This document shows positions 1-8,665 of a DNA stretch of 64,000 bases, one piece after another. The notes beneath the pieces are model-generated. The model saw only the letters and a list, made by a program, of their open reading frames with translations. It searched no databases and had not been told where the DNA came from. The DNA is taken from contig NZ_LR588418.1 of the NCBI RefSeq assembly GCF_901447155.2, positions 1 through 64,000 of the forward strand. The letters are read 5' to 3'. The position numbers and the translations under genes are program-made. The first letter of the stretch is position 1. Each line of letters opens with the position of its first letter. The stretch is from Peptoniphilus catoniae (lineage in GTDB: Bacteria; Bacillota; Clostridia; Tissierellales; Peptoniphilaceae).

Positions 1-9
1 TTGTAGTTG

Positions 10-128
10 GATCCGGTAAAGATAGCATGAGGGAGACACCTGTACCCATACCGAACACAGAAGTTAAGCCTCAGAGCGCCGATGGTACTCGGTTGGAGAC
101 GACCCGGGAGAGTAGGTAAGGCCGGATA
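10..128 (+). rRNA. rrf: 5S ribosomal RNA
   Basis: About 119 nt with the classic 5S core: CCGAACACAGAAGTTAAG near 52-70 and the conserved loop around GGTACT...GGGAGAGTAGG. The ends pair as a terminal helix (ATCCGG at 11-16 with CCGGAT at 122-127). It is presumably the last gene of an rRNA operon whose 16S and 23S lie upstream of the window. No tRNA follows it. Exact ends are estimated from the terminal helix. Confidence 0.95.
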
Positions 129-184
129 AAGGTTTATGAGAGTATAGAAATATCACTTGTGAACTTTTAGGAATAATATTATAA

Positions 185-212
185 AGGAGGACCTGATGGT
201 CCTCTTTTTTTA
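185..212 (+). terminator. rRNA operon intrinsic terminator
   Basis: An 8-bp GC-rich stem (186-193 with 198-205), a TGAT loop and a run of seven T. It sits about 60 nt after the 5S rRNA and ends that operon. Confidence 0.9.
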
Positions 213-696
213 TTATTTTATATTAACTTTATATTTAGCTATAAAATTGTTTTAAATAATTACATAATTTTAACGTGATATCAGACTGAATAAACGTTTT
301 CATATAAATATTAATATACTTTTATTTTCATTTAGTGAAAACTAATATTTTTAATTAGATATTTGATTTAAATTTATGTCTATGGAATTAAATTAATAAA
401 ATTTTTTATTAATTTTTACTCTTCAGAAAGCCTTGTCATAAAGGGATAAAAGAAAAATCTATTTTTAAAAACTATTTTCTAATGGATTTTATTTCTACAA
501 ATAGACAGGCTTATGTGTTTTGATTATCAATATTGACTTCTTAATATTTTGACTTATAGGATTTGTAAAAGTATAATTAAGCTAATGGTGAAAACGTATA
601 CAAATGCGTTTGAAAATTATTAAGTTTAAAGGGTATGTAACTTAAAAATTTTCTTTAATTATCCATTATTATTTATTACTTAAGGAGGGATTTCTT
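213..696. other. AT-rich intergenic region
   Basis: 484 bases between the rRNA terminator and the TRAP operon. It is very AT-rich and has no convincing ORF, tRNA or repeat. The only support I see is the sigma-A promoter at 549-577 and the ribosome site AAGGAGGGA just before 697. Confidence 0.7.
549..577 (+). promoter_or_regulatory. sigma-A promoter of TRAP operon
   Basis: TTGACT (549-554), 17-bp spacer, TATAAT (572-577). It implies a leader of roughly 110 nt before the TTG start at 697. Confidence 0.8.
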
Positions 697-1743
697 TTGA
701 AAAGAAAACTATTATGTCTTACACTTAGTTTGATGATGTTGCTTTCTGTAGCAACAGCTTGTGGAGGAAAGAATAATTCAGGAACTAACGGAGGTTCAGA
801 AAATACTGCAAGTGAAGAATCTGCAAGTTCAGATAGCGGCGGATTTGTTTCTATCGCTACAGGTGGTACTGGTGGTACATATTATCCTTTAGGTGGGGCT
901 CTTGCTACAATTCTTAATAATGCTGATATAGGAATTCAAGCTAATGCTCAATCTACAGGTGCTTCTATTGAAAATGTTCAGTTAATCCACAATGGAGATG
1001 CTGAAATTGCATTTATCCAAAATGACGTTTCTTATTATGCTGCCAATGGTAAGGAATTTTTCTCTAAGGACAATCCAGATGCTGATCCGGCAGTAGTTGG
1101 TGTTTATGATGAATTAAGAGGTATAGCTTGCGTATATCCTGAAGTTGTTCAAATAATTGTATCTAATGATTCTGGAATTAAGACTGTAAATGATCTTAAG
1201 GGTAAGAGAGTAGCAGTTGGTGCTCCCGGTTCTTCAGTTGAAGTTAATGGTAGACAAATTGTTGAAGCTTACGGATTATCTTATGATGATTTTGCTAAAA
1301 CTGACTTTTTGTCATTTACTGAATCAGCTGATGGTATTAAAAATGGTCAAATTGACGCTGCTTTCATGGTAGCTTCAGTTCCTGCTTCAGCAGTTACTGA
1401 ACTTGCAACTACTTATGATATCCATTTACTTCCAATAGAAAAGGAAGTAGCTGACAAGATAATAGAACAATATCCTTATTACACTTATTCAGATGTTGAT
1501 GTAAGTGAATATAGAGGATCTGAAGGAACTATTCCTGCACTTTCAGTTAAGGCTATGTTAGTAGTTAATAAATCAATGTCTGAAGATGAATGCTACAATA
1601 TTACAAAAGCATTATTTGAAAATCTTGATACTTTCGGAGAAGCTCACGCAAGAGGTAAAGATTTGACTCTTGAAACTGCACTTGAAGGTATGAGCCTTGA
1701 AGTTCATCCGGGCGCTCAAAAGTATTTCGATGAACAAAAGTAA
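697..1743 (+). CDS. TAXI-family TRAP transporter solute-binding lipoprotein
   Basis: 348-residue extracytoplasmic binding protein of the TAXI class of TRAP transporters, which hands a substrate (often C4-dicarboxylate or glutamate-like; not predictable here) to the fused permease encoded downstream. The N-terminus is a lipoprotein signal with lipobox ATAC and Cys at about residue 22, followed by a Ser/Gly/Glu-rich linker. The mature part starts with the typical ISIATGGTGGTYYPLGG-like motif of TAXI proteins (here FVSIATGGTGGTYYPLGG). The start is a TTG placed 6 nt after AAGGAGGGA; no ATG fits. It is first gene of a three-gene operon and overlaps the next by 14 nt. Confidence 0.93.
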   Translation: MKRKLLCLTLSLMMLLSVATACGGKNNSGTNGGSENTASEESASSDSGGFVSIATGGTGGTYYPLGGALATILNNADIGIQANAQSTGASIENVQLIHNGDAEIAFIQNDVSYYAANGKEFFSKDNPDADPAVVGVYDELRGIACVYPEVVQIIVSNDSGIKTVNDLKGKRVAVGAPGSSVEVNGRQIVEAYGLSYDDFAKTDFLSFTESADGIKNGQIDAAFMVASVPASAVTELATTYDIHLLPIEKEVADKIIEQYPYYTYSDVDVSEYRGSEGTIPALSVKAMLVVNKSMSEDECYNITKALFENLDTFGEAHARGKDLTLETALEGMSLEVHPGAQKYFDEQK

Positions 1744-2266
1744 GATTTTAAAAAGTAAGATAGTAGGTAAGGAAGGCTTAAAAGCCTTCTTTGCTATCTT
1801 ATTGGTATTAATTATAGGTTTATCTTTAGTAAATACAGATGCTCTTATTCTCAGAGATAAAATAACAGGAGATCTTTTAGCTGTAAGAAGGTTAAAAAAA
1901 GACTCCTATATCGGAATAATTTATAAGCATTCAGTTATGAAAACTCAAACAAGTGAGTGGTACCGTTTTGAAGATGGCAAGCTGATATTAATGGAGGAAA
2001 GATTCAGATCTTATGGTGCCGGATTACCGGCGCAAAGTAAATATAAGTTTAAACATGATAAGAACGGATTTAAACTTTATGATATTAATGAACCTTTTGA
2101 AGAGGTTGTTTATAGAACAGGCGCCGTAATTGCAAATCATAGATTGTCTATTGATGGAAAGGTTGAAAACTTTTTGGATTTTTCTGAGAAAAGAGAGGCA
2201 GTTGCATTTACAGTGGAAAAACTTCCTATAGTTAAATTTTTAATTTGGAGGTGTATCTATGACTGA
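1730..2266 (+). CDS. DUF1850 domain protein of TRAP operon
   Basis: 178 residues from the ATG at 1730; a longer in-frame start at 1697 lies deeper inside the upstream gene and is less likely. One hydrophobic segment near residues 15-35 predicts an N-terminal membrane anchor, followed by a small extracytoplasmic domain containing the YKHSVMKTQTSEWY-type motif of DUF1850. This family regularly sits between the TAXI binding protein and the fused TRAP permease; its role is unknown, probably accessory. It overlaps both neighbours (14 and 8 nt), so translational coupling is likely, which fits the lack of a strong ribosome site. Confidence 0.85.
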   Translation: MNKSKILKSKIVGKEGLKAFFAILLVLIIGLSLVNTDALILRDKITGDLLAVRRLKKDSYIGIIYKHSVMKTQTSEWYRFEDGKLILMEERFRSYGAGLPAQSKYKFKHDKNGFKLYDINEPFEEVVYRTGAVIANHRLSIDGKVENFLDFSEKREAVAFTVEKLPIVKFLIWRCIYD

Positions 2267-4307
2267 TAAGGATAAAAGAGATGATTTAATAAAGGATGAT
2301 TCTAGCTTACATAATGAAAATACAAAAGAAGTAGTTGAAAACGACGTGGATCATTCTAATATGAGTGTTGATGATCTTCTTGCAACTTACGATAAGGAAT
2401 CCTCAAGACTTAGAAATCTTAGTGGCTTTGCAGGTAAATTGGTTTTGTTTTTAGCAGTTGCAATGAGTATATTTCACTTATATACTGCAGCTCACGGAAC
2501 ACTACTTGCAATGAAACAAAGGTCTTTACATATGATTTTTGCTTTTGCTCTTGGATTTTTACTGTATCCTGGAAGCGAAAAATCAAAGAAAGACAAGGTA
2601 AGTATTTTAGATTGGATTTTTGTAGTAGTATCAATTGTAGTTTGGGGATATATATTCCTAAATGTGGAGGCTATAGCTCTTAAGGGAGGCAAGCTTTCAC
2701 AAATGGATATGATTCTCGGATCTATTGCAATATTAATTACCTTGGAGGTTACAAGGAGAGTTGTTGGACCTGAACTTCCTATAGTAACTATTGTATTTTT
2801 ACTTTATGCTTATTTTGGAAGGTCTATGCCGGGTATGCTTGCTCACAGAGGTTTTAATGTACAAAGAATTGTAGGTCACATGTATATGACTACTGAAGGT
2901 ATAATGGGAACTCCTCTTGGCGTATCTGCAACCTTTGTATTTATGTTTATACTTTTCGGGTCTGTTCTTGACAAAACAGGAGTAGGTCAATTTTTTATAG
3001 ATTTTGCCTATGCACTTACAGGTTCAACAAGGTCAGGTCCTGCAATGACATCAGTTCTTTCATCAGGACTTATGGGATCAATTTCAGGATCATCAGTTGC
3101 TAATACTGTAACAACTGGAGCCTTTACAATACCTTTAATGAAAAAAGTAGGATATAAGCCCTATTATGCAGGAGCTGTTGAAGCTACATCATCTACAGGA
3201 GGACAAATAATGCCTCCGGTAATGGGAGCTGCAGCATTTATCATGGCTGACTTTACAGGCTTTAAGTATGTTGACATAATAAGAGCTGCTGTTATACCGG
3301 CTGTACTTTATTATATAGCTGTAGGTACAATGGTCCATTTGGAAGCCTGCAAATTGGGACTTAAAGGGATGCCTAGAGATCAACTTCCTAAGCTTGGCAA
3401 AATTTTTAGGGAAAAGGGATATTTGGTTATTCCACTAATAGTAATAATAACTATGCTTATTATGCAAAAGACTCCTATGTATTCCGCTCTTGGAGGTATA
3501 GTTACAGCAGTAGTAGTTGCAGGAGCAATGTCTTTAATTAAAAAAGATAAATCATTCACCCTTAAAGATATAGTTTTAGCACTTGAATCAGGAGCAAAGT
3601 CATCACTGGGTGTAGCTTGTGCTTGTGCTTGTGCCGGTATGATCGTTGGAGTAGTAACTCTTACAGGATTCGGACTTAGAATAGCAGAGCTTATAGTTAA
3701 AATAGCTCAAGGTCAATTGCTACCTACCTTAATGCTGACAATGGTTGCATCACTTATACTTGGTATGGGATTGCCTACAACAGCTAAGTATATAGTTCTT
3801 GCAACTATGGCTGTTCCGGCGATTACTAAACTTAATGTAAATTTAATGGCTGCTCACTTATTTATACTTTACTTCGGAGTTGTAGCAGACGTTACTCCTC
3901 CTGTTGCACTTGCTGCCTATGCGGGAGCGGGTATTGCTGGTGCAAACTCAATGAAGACAGGGGTTCAGGCCTTTAAGCTTTCTATAGGTGCCTTTATAAT
4001 ACCTTATGTCTTCGCTATGGATTCACACTTAATAATGGTTGAATCAGTAACAGGTACAACTGTTAACTGGTTACCTTTATTCACCGCCTTGCCTACAATA
4101 GCATCAGCTCTTATAGGTACAATGTGTCTTGCAGGATTTATAGAGGGCTATCTATTTGCAAAATGTAAAGTTTGGGAAAGAGGTCTGCTTCTTGTAGCTG
4201 CACTTTCTTTACTGGTACCGGGATTGGTTTCAGACTTAATCGGTCTTGCAGTACTTGCCTTTGTATTTGTATGTCAAAAGGTATTACGTAAGAAAAGGCT
4301 AGCCTAG
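2259..4307 (+). CDS. TRAP transporter fused 4TM-12TM permease
   Basis: 682 residues with a charged ~60-residue cytoplasmic N-terminus, then many hydrophobic segments covering the DctQ-like small and DctM-like large permease domains in one chain, as is normal for TAXI systems. Gly/Ser-rich stretches (SSGLMGSISGSSVANTVTTG, near residue 270; GMGLPTTAKY, near 500) match the conserved DctM signatures. It moves the substrate with a cation gradient (family knowledge). ATG at 2259 follows TTTGGAGGTG. Last gene of the operon; a terminator follows within 30 nt. Confidence 0.95.
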   Translation: MTDKDKRDDLIKDDSSLHNENTKEVVENDVDHSNMSVDDLLATYDKESSRLRNLSGFAGKLVLFLAVAMSIFHLYTAAHGTLLAMKQRSLHMIFAFALGFLLYPGSEKSKKDKVSILDWIFVVVSIVVWGYIFLNVEAIALKGGKLSQMDMILGSIAILITLEVTRRVVGPELPIVTIVFLLYAYFGRSMPGMLAHRGFNVQRIVGHMYMTTEGIMGTPLGVSATFVFMFILFGSVLDKTGVGQFFIDFAYALTGSTRSGPAMTSVLSSGLMGSISGSSVANTVTTGAFTIPLMKKVGYKPYYAGAVEATSSTGGQIMPPVMGAAAFIMADFTGFKYVDIIRAAVIPAVLYYIAVGTMVHLEACKLGLKGMPRDQLPKLGKIFREKGYLVIPLIVIITMLIMQKTPMYSALGGIVTAVVVAGAMSLIKKDKSFTLKDIVLALESGAKSSLGVACACACAGMIVGVVTLTGFGLRIAELIVKIAQGQLLPTLMLTMVASLILGMGLPTTAKYIVLATMAVPAITKLNVNLMAAHLFILYFGVVADVTPPVALAAYAGAGIAGANSMKTGVQAFKLSIGAFIIPYVFAMDSHLIMVESVTGTTVNWLPLFTALPTIASALIGTMCLAGFIEGYLFAKCKVWERGLLLVAALSLLVPGLVSDLIGLAVLAFVFVCQKVLRKKRLA

Positions 4308-4334
4308 TGACAATTTAAGAATTAAACGTTAAAG

Positions 4335-4362
4335 CCTTCGGGTATAACCGAAGGTTTTTTAT
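4335..4362 (+). terminator. TRAP operon terminator
   Basis: CCTTCGG (4335-4341) pairs with CCGAAGG (4348-4354) across a 6-nt loop, followed by TTTTTTATTTTT. Confidence 0.92.
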
Positions 4363-4405
4363 TTTTATAAAAGCTTTTAAATAAAAGAAGATTTAAGTAA
4401 TCTAA

Positions 4406-4441
4406 AATAATAAAGAGCTGACTTTTATCATATCAGCTCCT
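4406..4441 (-). terminator. pepT terminator
   Basis: GAGCTGA (4415-4421) pairs with TCAGCTC (4433-4439); on the minus strand it is followed by TTTATTATTTT. It lies about 50 nt beyond the stop of pepT. Confidence 0.75.
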
Positions 4442-4489
4442 TATTAACTAGTTACTCAAATCCTAGAAGAAAGGGATTGAGAATTTATT

Positions 4490-5734
4490 TTATTTTTCAG
4501 GTATTTTAATTGAATCTAAGTTTTCTATTATCTTTAGCAATAAATCCTTGCACTTAAACATTGATGAGCTTGGTATTAATTCATAAATGCCGTGAAAGTT
4601 ATAGCCTCCTGTAAAAAGGTTAGGGCAGGGAAGTCCCATATAGGACAGTGTTGCTCCATCAGTACCGCCTCTTGTAGGGGAAATTTTTGCTTCTATGCCT
4701 AGGTCCTCCATGGATTTTTTAGCTAAATCTATTATATACATATGAGGTTCTATTTTTTCCTTCATATTGTAATAGGTATCTGATAAATCAAGTTCAAGAA
4801 CATTGTTGTACTTGTGATTTAAAAATTTCACAATTTTTATAAGAAGATTCTTCTTTTCTTCAAATTTTTCCTTGTCATGGTCCCTTATTATATAGGTCAT
4901 TTGACAATGGTCTACAGTTCCTTTAATTTCCATAAGCAGATAAAAACCTTCATATCCATCTGTGTGCTCCGGTCTCATATGTGAAGGAAGCATGGAGTTA
5001 AGCTCCATAGCTATTAGTTGAGAGTTAACCATAATGTCCTTTGCAGTTCCGGGATGAACGTTTTTGCCATGAATGGTAATTTTGGCAGCGGCACCGTTAA
5101 AGTTTTCATACTCCAATTCTCCTAAGGGTCCTCCGTCTACTGTGTAAGCAAAGTCCGCATCGAAGTATTTAACATCAAAGTGATTAGGGCCACGACCTAT
5201 TTCTTCGTCAGGTGTAAAAGCTATTTTTATATCTCCGTGTTTAATATCGGGGTTATTAATTAATTCTTCAATGGTGCTTACTATAATTGCAACTCCCGCC
5301 TTGTCATCTGCACCTAAAAGAGTAGTACCATCTGTTGTAATTAGCTCTTCTCCTACAAGGTCATTTAAAAATTTAAATTCCTTAGGTGAGATTACAGATC
5401 CATTTTTAAGCTTAATGTCCCCGCCCTTATAGTTTATAATTTGTGGATTTACATTTTTCCCAGGAGCGTCAGGTGATGTGTCCATATGGGCTACAAAGCC
5501 TATTTTAGGCAAGTCCTTTTCGGTATTTGAATCCAGTTGTGCATAAACATAGCCCTTATCACTTAGACTAACCTTTTCCAGTCCCAAAGCCTTAAGTTCT
5601 TCTACAAGGTATTGTGCCAATTTAAGCTGGCCCGGTGTAGAGGGTACTGTAGTTGAATCTTCATTTGACGTAGTTTCAAAGGATACATATTTTAAAAATC
5701 TTTTTATAATATTTTCTATTTTAATCGCCTCCAT
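4490..5734 (-). CDS. pepT: Peptidase T (tripeptide aminopeptidase)
   Basis: 414-residue cytoplasmic zinc aminopeptidase of family M20B that removes the N-terminal residue of tripeptides, the last steps of peptide use in a proteolytic anaerobe. Visible metal/catalytic motifs: HMDTSPDAPG (His83, Asp85), GADDKAG (Asp near 147), TPDEEIGRG (Glu pair near 180), and HGIYE near the C-terminus; length matches the family. The start is unusual: an extended -10 (TGATATAAT, TATAAT at 5740-5745 on the minus strand) would start RNA almost at the ATG, and the only Shine-Dalgarno, GGAGG, lies inside codons 1-3. Initiation is thus either leaderless at 5734 or at a non-ATG codon such as ATA at 5719. Confidence 0.93.
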   Translation of the reverse strand: MEAIKIENIIKRFLKYVSFETTSNEDSTTVPSTPGQLKLAQYLVEELKALGLEKVSLSDKGYVYAQLDSNTEKDLPKIGFVAHMDTSPDAPGKNVNPQIINYKGGDIKLKNGSVISPKEFKFLNDLVGEELITTDGTTLLGADDKAGVAIIVSTIEELINNPDIKHGDIKIAFTPDEEIGRGPNHFDVKYFDADFAYTVDGGPLGELEYENFNGAAAKITIHGKNVHPGTAKDIMVNSQLIAMELNSMLPSHMRPEHTDGYEGFYLLMEIKGTVDHCQMTYIIRDHDKEKFEEKKNLLIKIVKFLNHKYNNVLELDLSDTYYNMKEKIEPHMYIIDLAKKSMEDLGIEAKISPTRGGTDGATLSYMGLPCPNLFTGGYNFHGIYELIPSSSMFKCKDLLLKIIENLDSIKIPEK

Positions 5735-5736
5735 TA

Positions 5737-5748
5737 AGGATTATATCA
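5737..5748 (-). promoter_or_regulatory. Extended -10 promoter of pepT
   Basis: On the minus strand TG-A-TATAAT, with TATAAT at 5745-5740. No good -35 is seen at 16-18 bp. The predicted transcription start falls within a base or two of the annotated ATG. Confidence 0.55.
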
Positions 5749-5819
5749 TAATTTAATAAAGTGATTTATTACTTTTAAAAGCAGTCCAAGTTTTATATAA
5801 TTAAGACAGGGTGAGATAT

Positions 5820-5981
5820 ATGGAAATTACTGATAATATGTTTACAAATTTAATTTTTTTAATAATAATTGCAGGCTTCTCATTTTATAGCTACAAAAAA
5901 AATAAGAAACAAGATGGTACTGTCTTTGCCTTAATAGGAGTTATTTATCTTATATACATACTTAGAAAGTGGTTCAGATGA
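5820..5981 (+). CDS. Small hydrophobic membrane peptide (53 aa)
   Basis: A 53-codon ORF, MEITDNMFTNLIF... to ...ILRKWFR. It has two hydrophobic stretches (about residues 10-23 and 36-49) split by a basic hinge KKNKKQ, so it reads as a two-helix membrane peptide. A modest ribosome site AGGGTGAG precedes it. Its TGA overlaps the ATG of the flavoprotein (ATGA), a strong sign that it is really translated and coupled to it. I do not recognise a family. Confidence 0.7.
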   Translation: MEITDNMFTNLIFLIIIAGFSFYSYKKNKKQDGTVFALIGVIYLIYILRKWFR

Positions 5982-7174
5982 AGGTTGTAATAATAGGCGG
6001 AGGGATATCCGGTTGTTTTTGTGCCATTGAGCTTGCAAGATCCGGAATAGATGTAACTATTTTAGAAAGAAAGGAAAGAATTTTAAAAAAGATGCTTGCC
6101 ACAGGCAACGGCAGGTGTAATCTTACTAATAATCTTCTAAATTACAACAACTATAACAATCCCGACTTTGTAAAACCGGCTATTGATTTAAATGGCAACG
6201 ATAATTTCAGAAGCTATTTAAAAACCATAGGCTTGCTTACTGTTAAGGAAGAGCTTAATAGAATTTATCCCATAAGCTTAAAGGCACAAAGTGTTGTAAA
6301 TCTTATGCTAAAAGAAATTAAAGACTTAGGTATTAAGGTTTATCTGTCATCTCCTGTTTTAAGAATTGTTAAGGATGATAAATTTTCGGTTTATACTAAT
6401 GAGGATGAGTTTACTTGCGATGCTTTAGTTTATGCAGCCGGAGGAGCCTCTGCACCAAACTTCGGAACTGATGGTAAAAGCTTCGGACTTCTTAAAGCCC
6501 TGGGACATAATATAAGCCATATTTATCCTTCTCTTACTCAAATTAAACTTGATTCGGAGTTTTTAAAGCAATTAAGCGGAGTCAAGGTGGTGGGAGAAGC
6601 TTCCTTATACAAGGAAGATCAACTTATAAAGTCGGATTTTGGAGAAATTTTATTTACAAACTACGGATTAAGCGGTCCTCCTATTTTAAATTTATCGAAA
6701 TATGTAAATCTTAAAGGAGCCGACAAAATTACCATGCCTTTAATAAATATTTTTGATAGTATTTATGATCTTAAAGACAGCTTGTATTCACAGTTTTATA
6801 TGTTGAGTCATTTTACTCTTGAAAGATGGCTTCAAGGCTTAGTTGATAAAAAGCTTATTAATTTAATTACAAAGAGTCTTTTTATGGACAAGGATCAGGT
6901 TCTATCAACCTTTGAAGAGGAAAAAGTCAAGGAGCTTATAGAATTTATTTTGGGGGCTGAATTTAGGGTTACAGGAACAAGGGGATTTGAAAATTCTCAT
7001 GTAAGTAGCGGAGGACTCTCTCTTAAAGAGGTGGATCCTTATACTATGAGGTCGATTTATGTAGATGGTCTTTACATTATAGGAGAGGCTCTTGATATAG
7101 ATGGAGATTGCGGAGGCTATAATATTCAGTGGGCCTTTAGCTCAGCTATGATATGTGCCAAGGATATAAAATAA
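5978..7174 (+). CDS. HI0933-family FAD-dependent oxidoreductase
   Basis: 398 residues from the ATG at 5978, which overlaps the stop of the 53-residue peptide; an upstream in-frame start at 5969 adds only three residues and has no ribosome site. An N-terminal Rossmann FAD motif (VVIIGGGISGCFCAIELARSG) is followed by the family signature KKMLATGNGRCNLTNN near residue 43, and a C-terminal second FAD segment (YIIGEALDIDGDCGGYNIQWAFSSA). This matches the HI0933/YhiN/BaiN group of cytoplasmic flavoproteins, whose physiological substrate is mostly unknown; some members reduce bile-acid intermediates, which cannot be assumed here. Confidence 0.92.
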   Translation: MKVVIIGGGISGCFCAIELARSGIDVTILERKERILKKMLATGNGRCNLTNNLLNYNNYNNPDFVKPAIDLNGNDNFRSYLKTIGLLTVKEELNRIYPISLKAQSVVNLMLKEIKDLGIKVYLSSPVLRIVKDDKFSVYTNEDEFTCDALVYAAGGASAPNFGTDGKSFGLLKALGHNISHIYPSLTQIKLDSEFLKQLSGVKVVGEASLYKEDQLIKSDFGEILFTNYGLSGPPILNLSKYVNLKGADKITMPLINIFDSIYDLKDSLYSQFYMLSHFTLERWLQGLVDKKLINLITKSLFMDKDQVLSTFEEEKVKELIEFILGAEFRVTGTRGFENSHVSSGGLSLKEVDPYTMRSIYVDGLYIIGEALDIDGDCGGYNIQWAFSSAMICAKDIK

Positions 7175-7206
7175 AAGTCTTTAAAAATTTTAAAGGCTTT
7201 TTATTT
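7175..7206 (+). terminator. Terminator after flavoprotein gene
   Basis: AT-rich hairpin: AGTCTTTAAAA pairs with TTTTAAAGGCT around 7177-7198, followed by TTTTTATTT. It begins at the stop codon. Confidence 0.65.
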
Positions 7207-7304
7207 AATTTAAATCCTATATAAATTATTTTTATGGAATAACTTTATAAGTATAGTGACTGATTAACAGCTAATACTTAATTCTTTTAAAAGCTATTGG
7301 AATA

Positions 7305-7313
7305 TGTTATAAT
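7305..7313 (+). promoter_or_regulatory. Extended -10 promoter
   Basis: TGTTATAAT (TATAAT at 7308-7313) with a poor -35. RNA would start about 7320, only ~15 nt before the ATG at 7335, just enough for the GGAGGG site. Confidence 0.65.
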
Positions 7314-7334
7314 CTAGTACAATTGGAGGGTTAT

Positions 7335-8612
7335 ATGTTCTATTTAGATAATTTACTAAAGAAACATGGAACTATAGATGTGTCTGTAGCAGGTGCCGGA
7401 TTAATGGGAACTTCTTTAGTTACTCAGCTTAATCTTTTGGAAAACTTCAGACCCTCGGTGGTGACATCAAGGAATATAAATTCTGTGCTTAATGCTTATG
7501 AAAAAGCGGGGATTGACAGAGATAAAGTTAAAATCACAAATGACCTTAATGAGGCAAGAGACATTTTAGAAAAGGGCTATTATGTAGCCAGTGAAAACTT
7601 ATATATTGCTGCAAGCTTTACATCTTGTCTTGTAGACTGTACAGGAGACACTGAAGCCGGAGCAAGACTTAGCCTAATGGCAATAGAAAATGGTATAGAC
7701 ATAGTAAGTTTAAATGTTGAAATGGATGCTACTGTAGGTCCATACTTAAAACATTTAGCAGATGAAAGGGAAATAGTATATTCAGGAACTGCCGGGGATG
7801 AACCCGGATCCATAATGGAAATTTACGAATTTGCAAAGTTTACCGGCTTTGAAGTTTTGGTTTTAGGCAAGGGAAAGAATAATGCCTTAAATAAGTTTGC
7901 TACTGTAGAAGAATTGACTCATGAGGCAAAGAGCAAAAAGCTTAATCCCAGAATGTTGACATCTTTTGTAGATGGAACCAATACTATGGTTGAACTTAAT
8001 GCAGTTTGTAATGCAACGGGATTTGTTCCTGATATAAGAGGTTGTCATTTTTTCACCACCGATAAGGAAAACATTGCAAGGGACATTGACTTAAAGGAAA
8101 AATCGTCAAAACTTAATTCCTATGGTGTAGTTGACTTTGCCAAGGGAATAGCCCCCGGAGTCTTTGCTATAGTAAGGGCCAAGTCCGATGTTATAAAAGA
8201 TGAAATGAAATTTTTAACAGTAGGAGAGGGACCGAACTTTGCAATTTATAGACCCTACCATTTGACAAGTATCGAGACGCCTTTATCAATTGCAAGAGCT
8301 GTTCTTTTAAAAGACTCTACAATTGCTCCCATAGGAAAACCTGTAGCGGAAACTGTAGCCATAGCAAAAAGAGATTTAAAGGCGGGAGAGTACATAGAAG
8401 GAATAGGAAGCAATGATGTTTTCGGAGAGCTTGAAAGGGCATCTGTTCAAAAGGAAGAAAACCTTGTTCCAATAGGTCTTATAGTTGGACAGGTAAGACT
8501 AAAAAGAGATGTGAAAAAGGCTCAGGCTTTAAAATATTCAGATCTTGAATTAGATGATACTTCTCTAATTGTAAAGCTTAGAGAAAAGCAGGACAAATTT
8601 TTTGTTGACTAA
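7335..8612 (+). CDS. COG4091 homoserine-dehydrogenase-like protein with SAF domain
   Basis: 425 residues from ATG 7335, preceded by GGAGGG (7325-7330). An in-frame TTG at 7323 overlaps that site and is rejected. The N-terminal half has a dinucleotide-binding fold (VSVAGAGLMGTSLV, residues 14-28) like homoserine dehydrogenase; the C-terminal ~90 residues (IAPIGKPVAETVAIAKRDLKAGEYIEGIG...) form a SAF domain. Proteins of this architecture act on various small hydroxy- or keto-acids; the substrate is not known here. It is followed 54 nt later by an Rrf2 regulator, possibly co-transcribed. Confidence 0.82.
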   Translation: MFYLDNLLKKHGTIDVSVAGAGLMGTSLVTQLNLLENFRPSVVTSRNINSVLNAYEKAGIDRDKVKITNDLNEARDILEKGYYVASENLYIAASFTSCLVDCTGDTEAGARLSLMAIENGIDIVSLNVEMDATVGPYLKHLADEREIVYSGTAGDEPGSIMEIYEFAKFTGFEVLVLGKGKNNALNKFATVEELTHEAKSKKLNPRMLTSFVDGTNTMVELNAVCNATGFVPDIRGCHFFTTDKENIARDIDLKEKSSKLNSYGVVDFAKGIAPGVFAIVRAKSDVIKDEMKFLTVGEGPNFAIYRPYHLTSIETPLSIARAVLLKDSTIAPIGKPVAETVAIAKRDLKAGEYIEGIGSNDVFGELERASVQKEENLVPIGLIVGQVRLKRDVKKAQALKYSDLELDDTSLIVKLREKQDKFFVD

Positions 8613-8665
8613 TAGAGGACTTTCATTATAGAATGGAGTCGTTGTAATTTAAAAGAGGTTATTAA

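Noticed and set aside
129-700. tRNA genes after the 5S rRNA
   Set aside because: I looked for cloverleaf arms and the TTCGA/TTCAA T-loop followed by a stem and found none.
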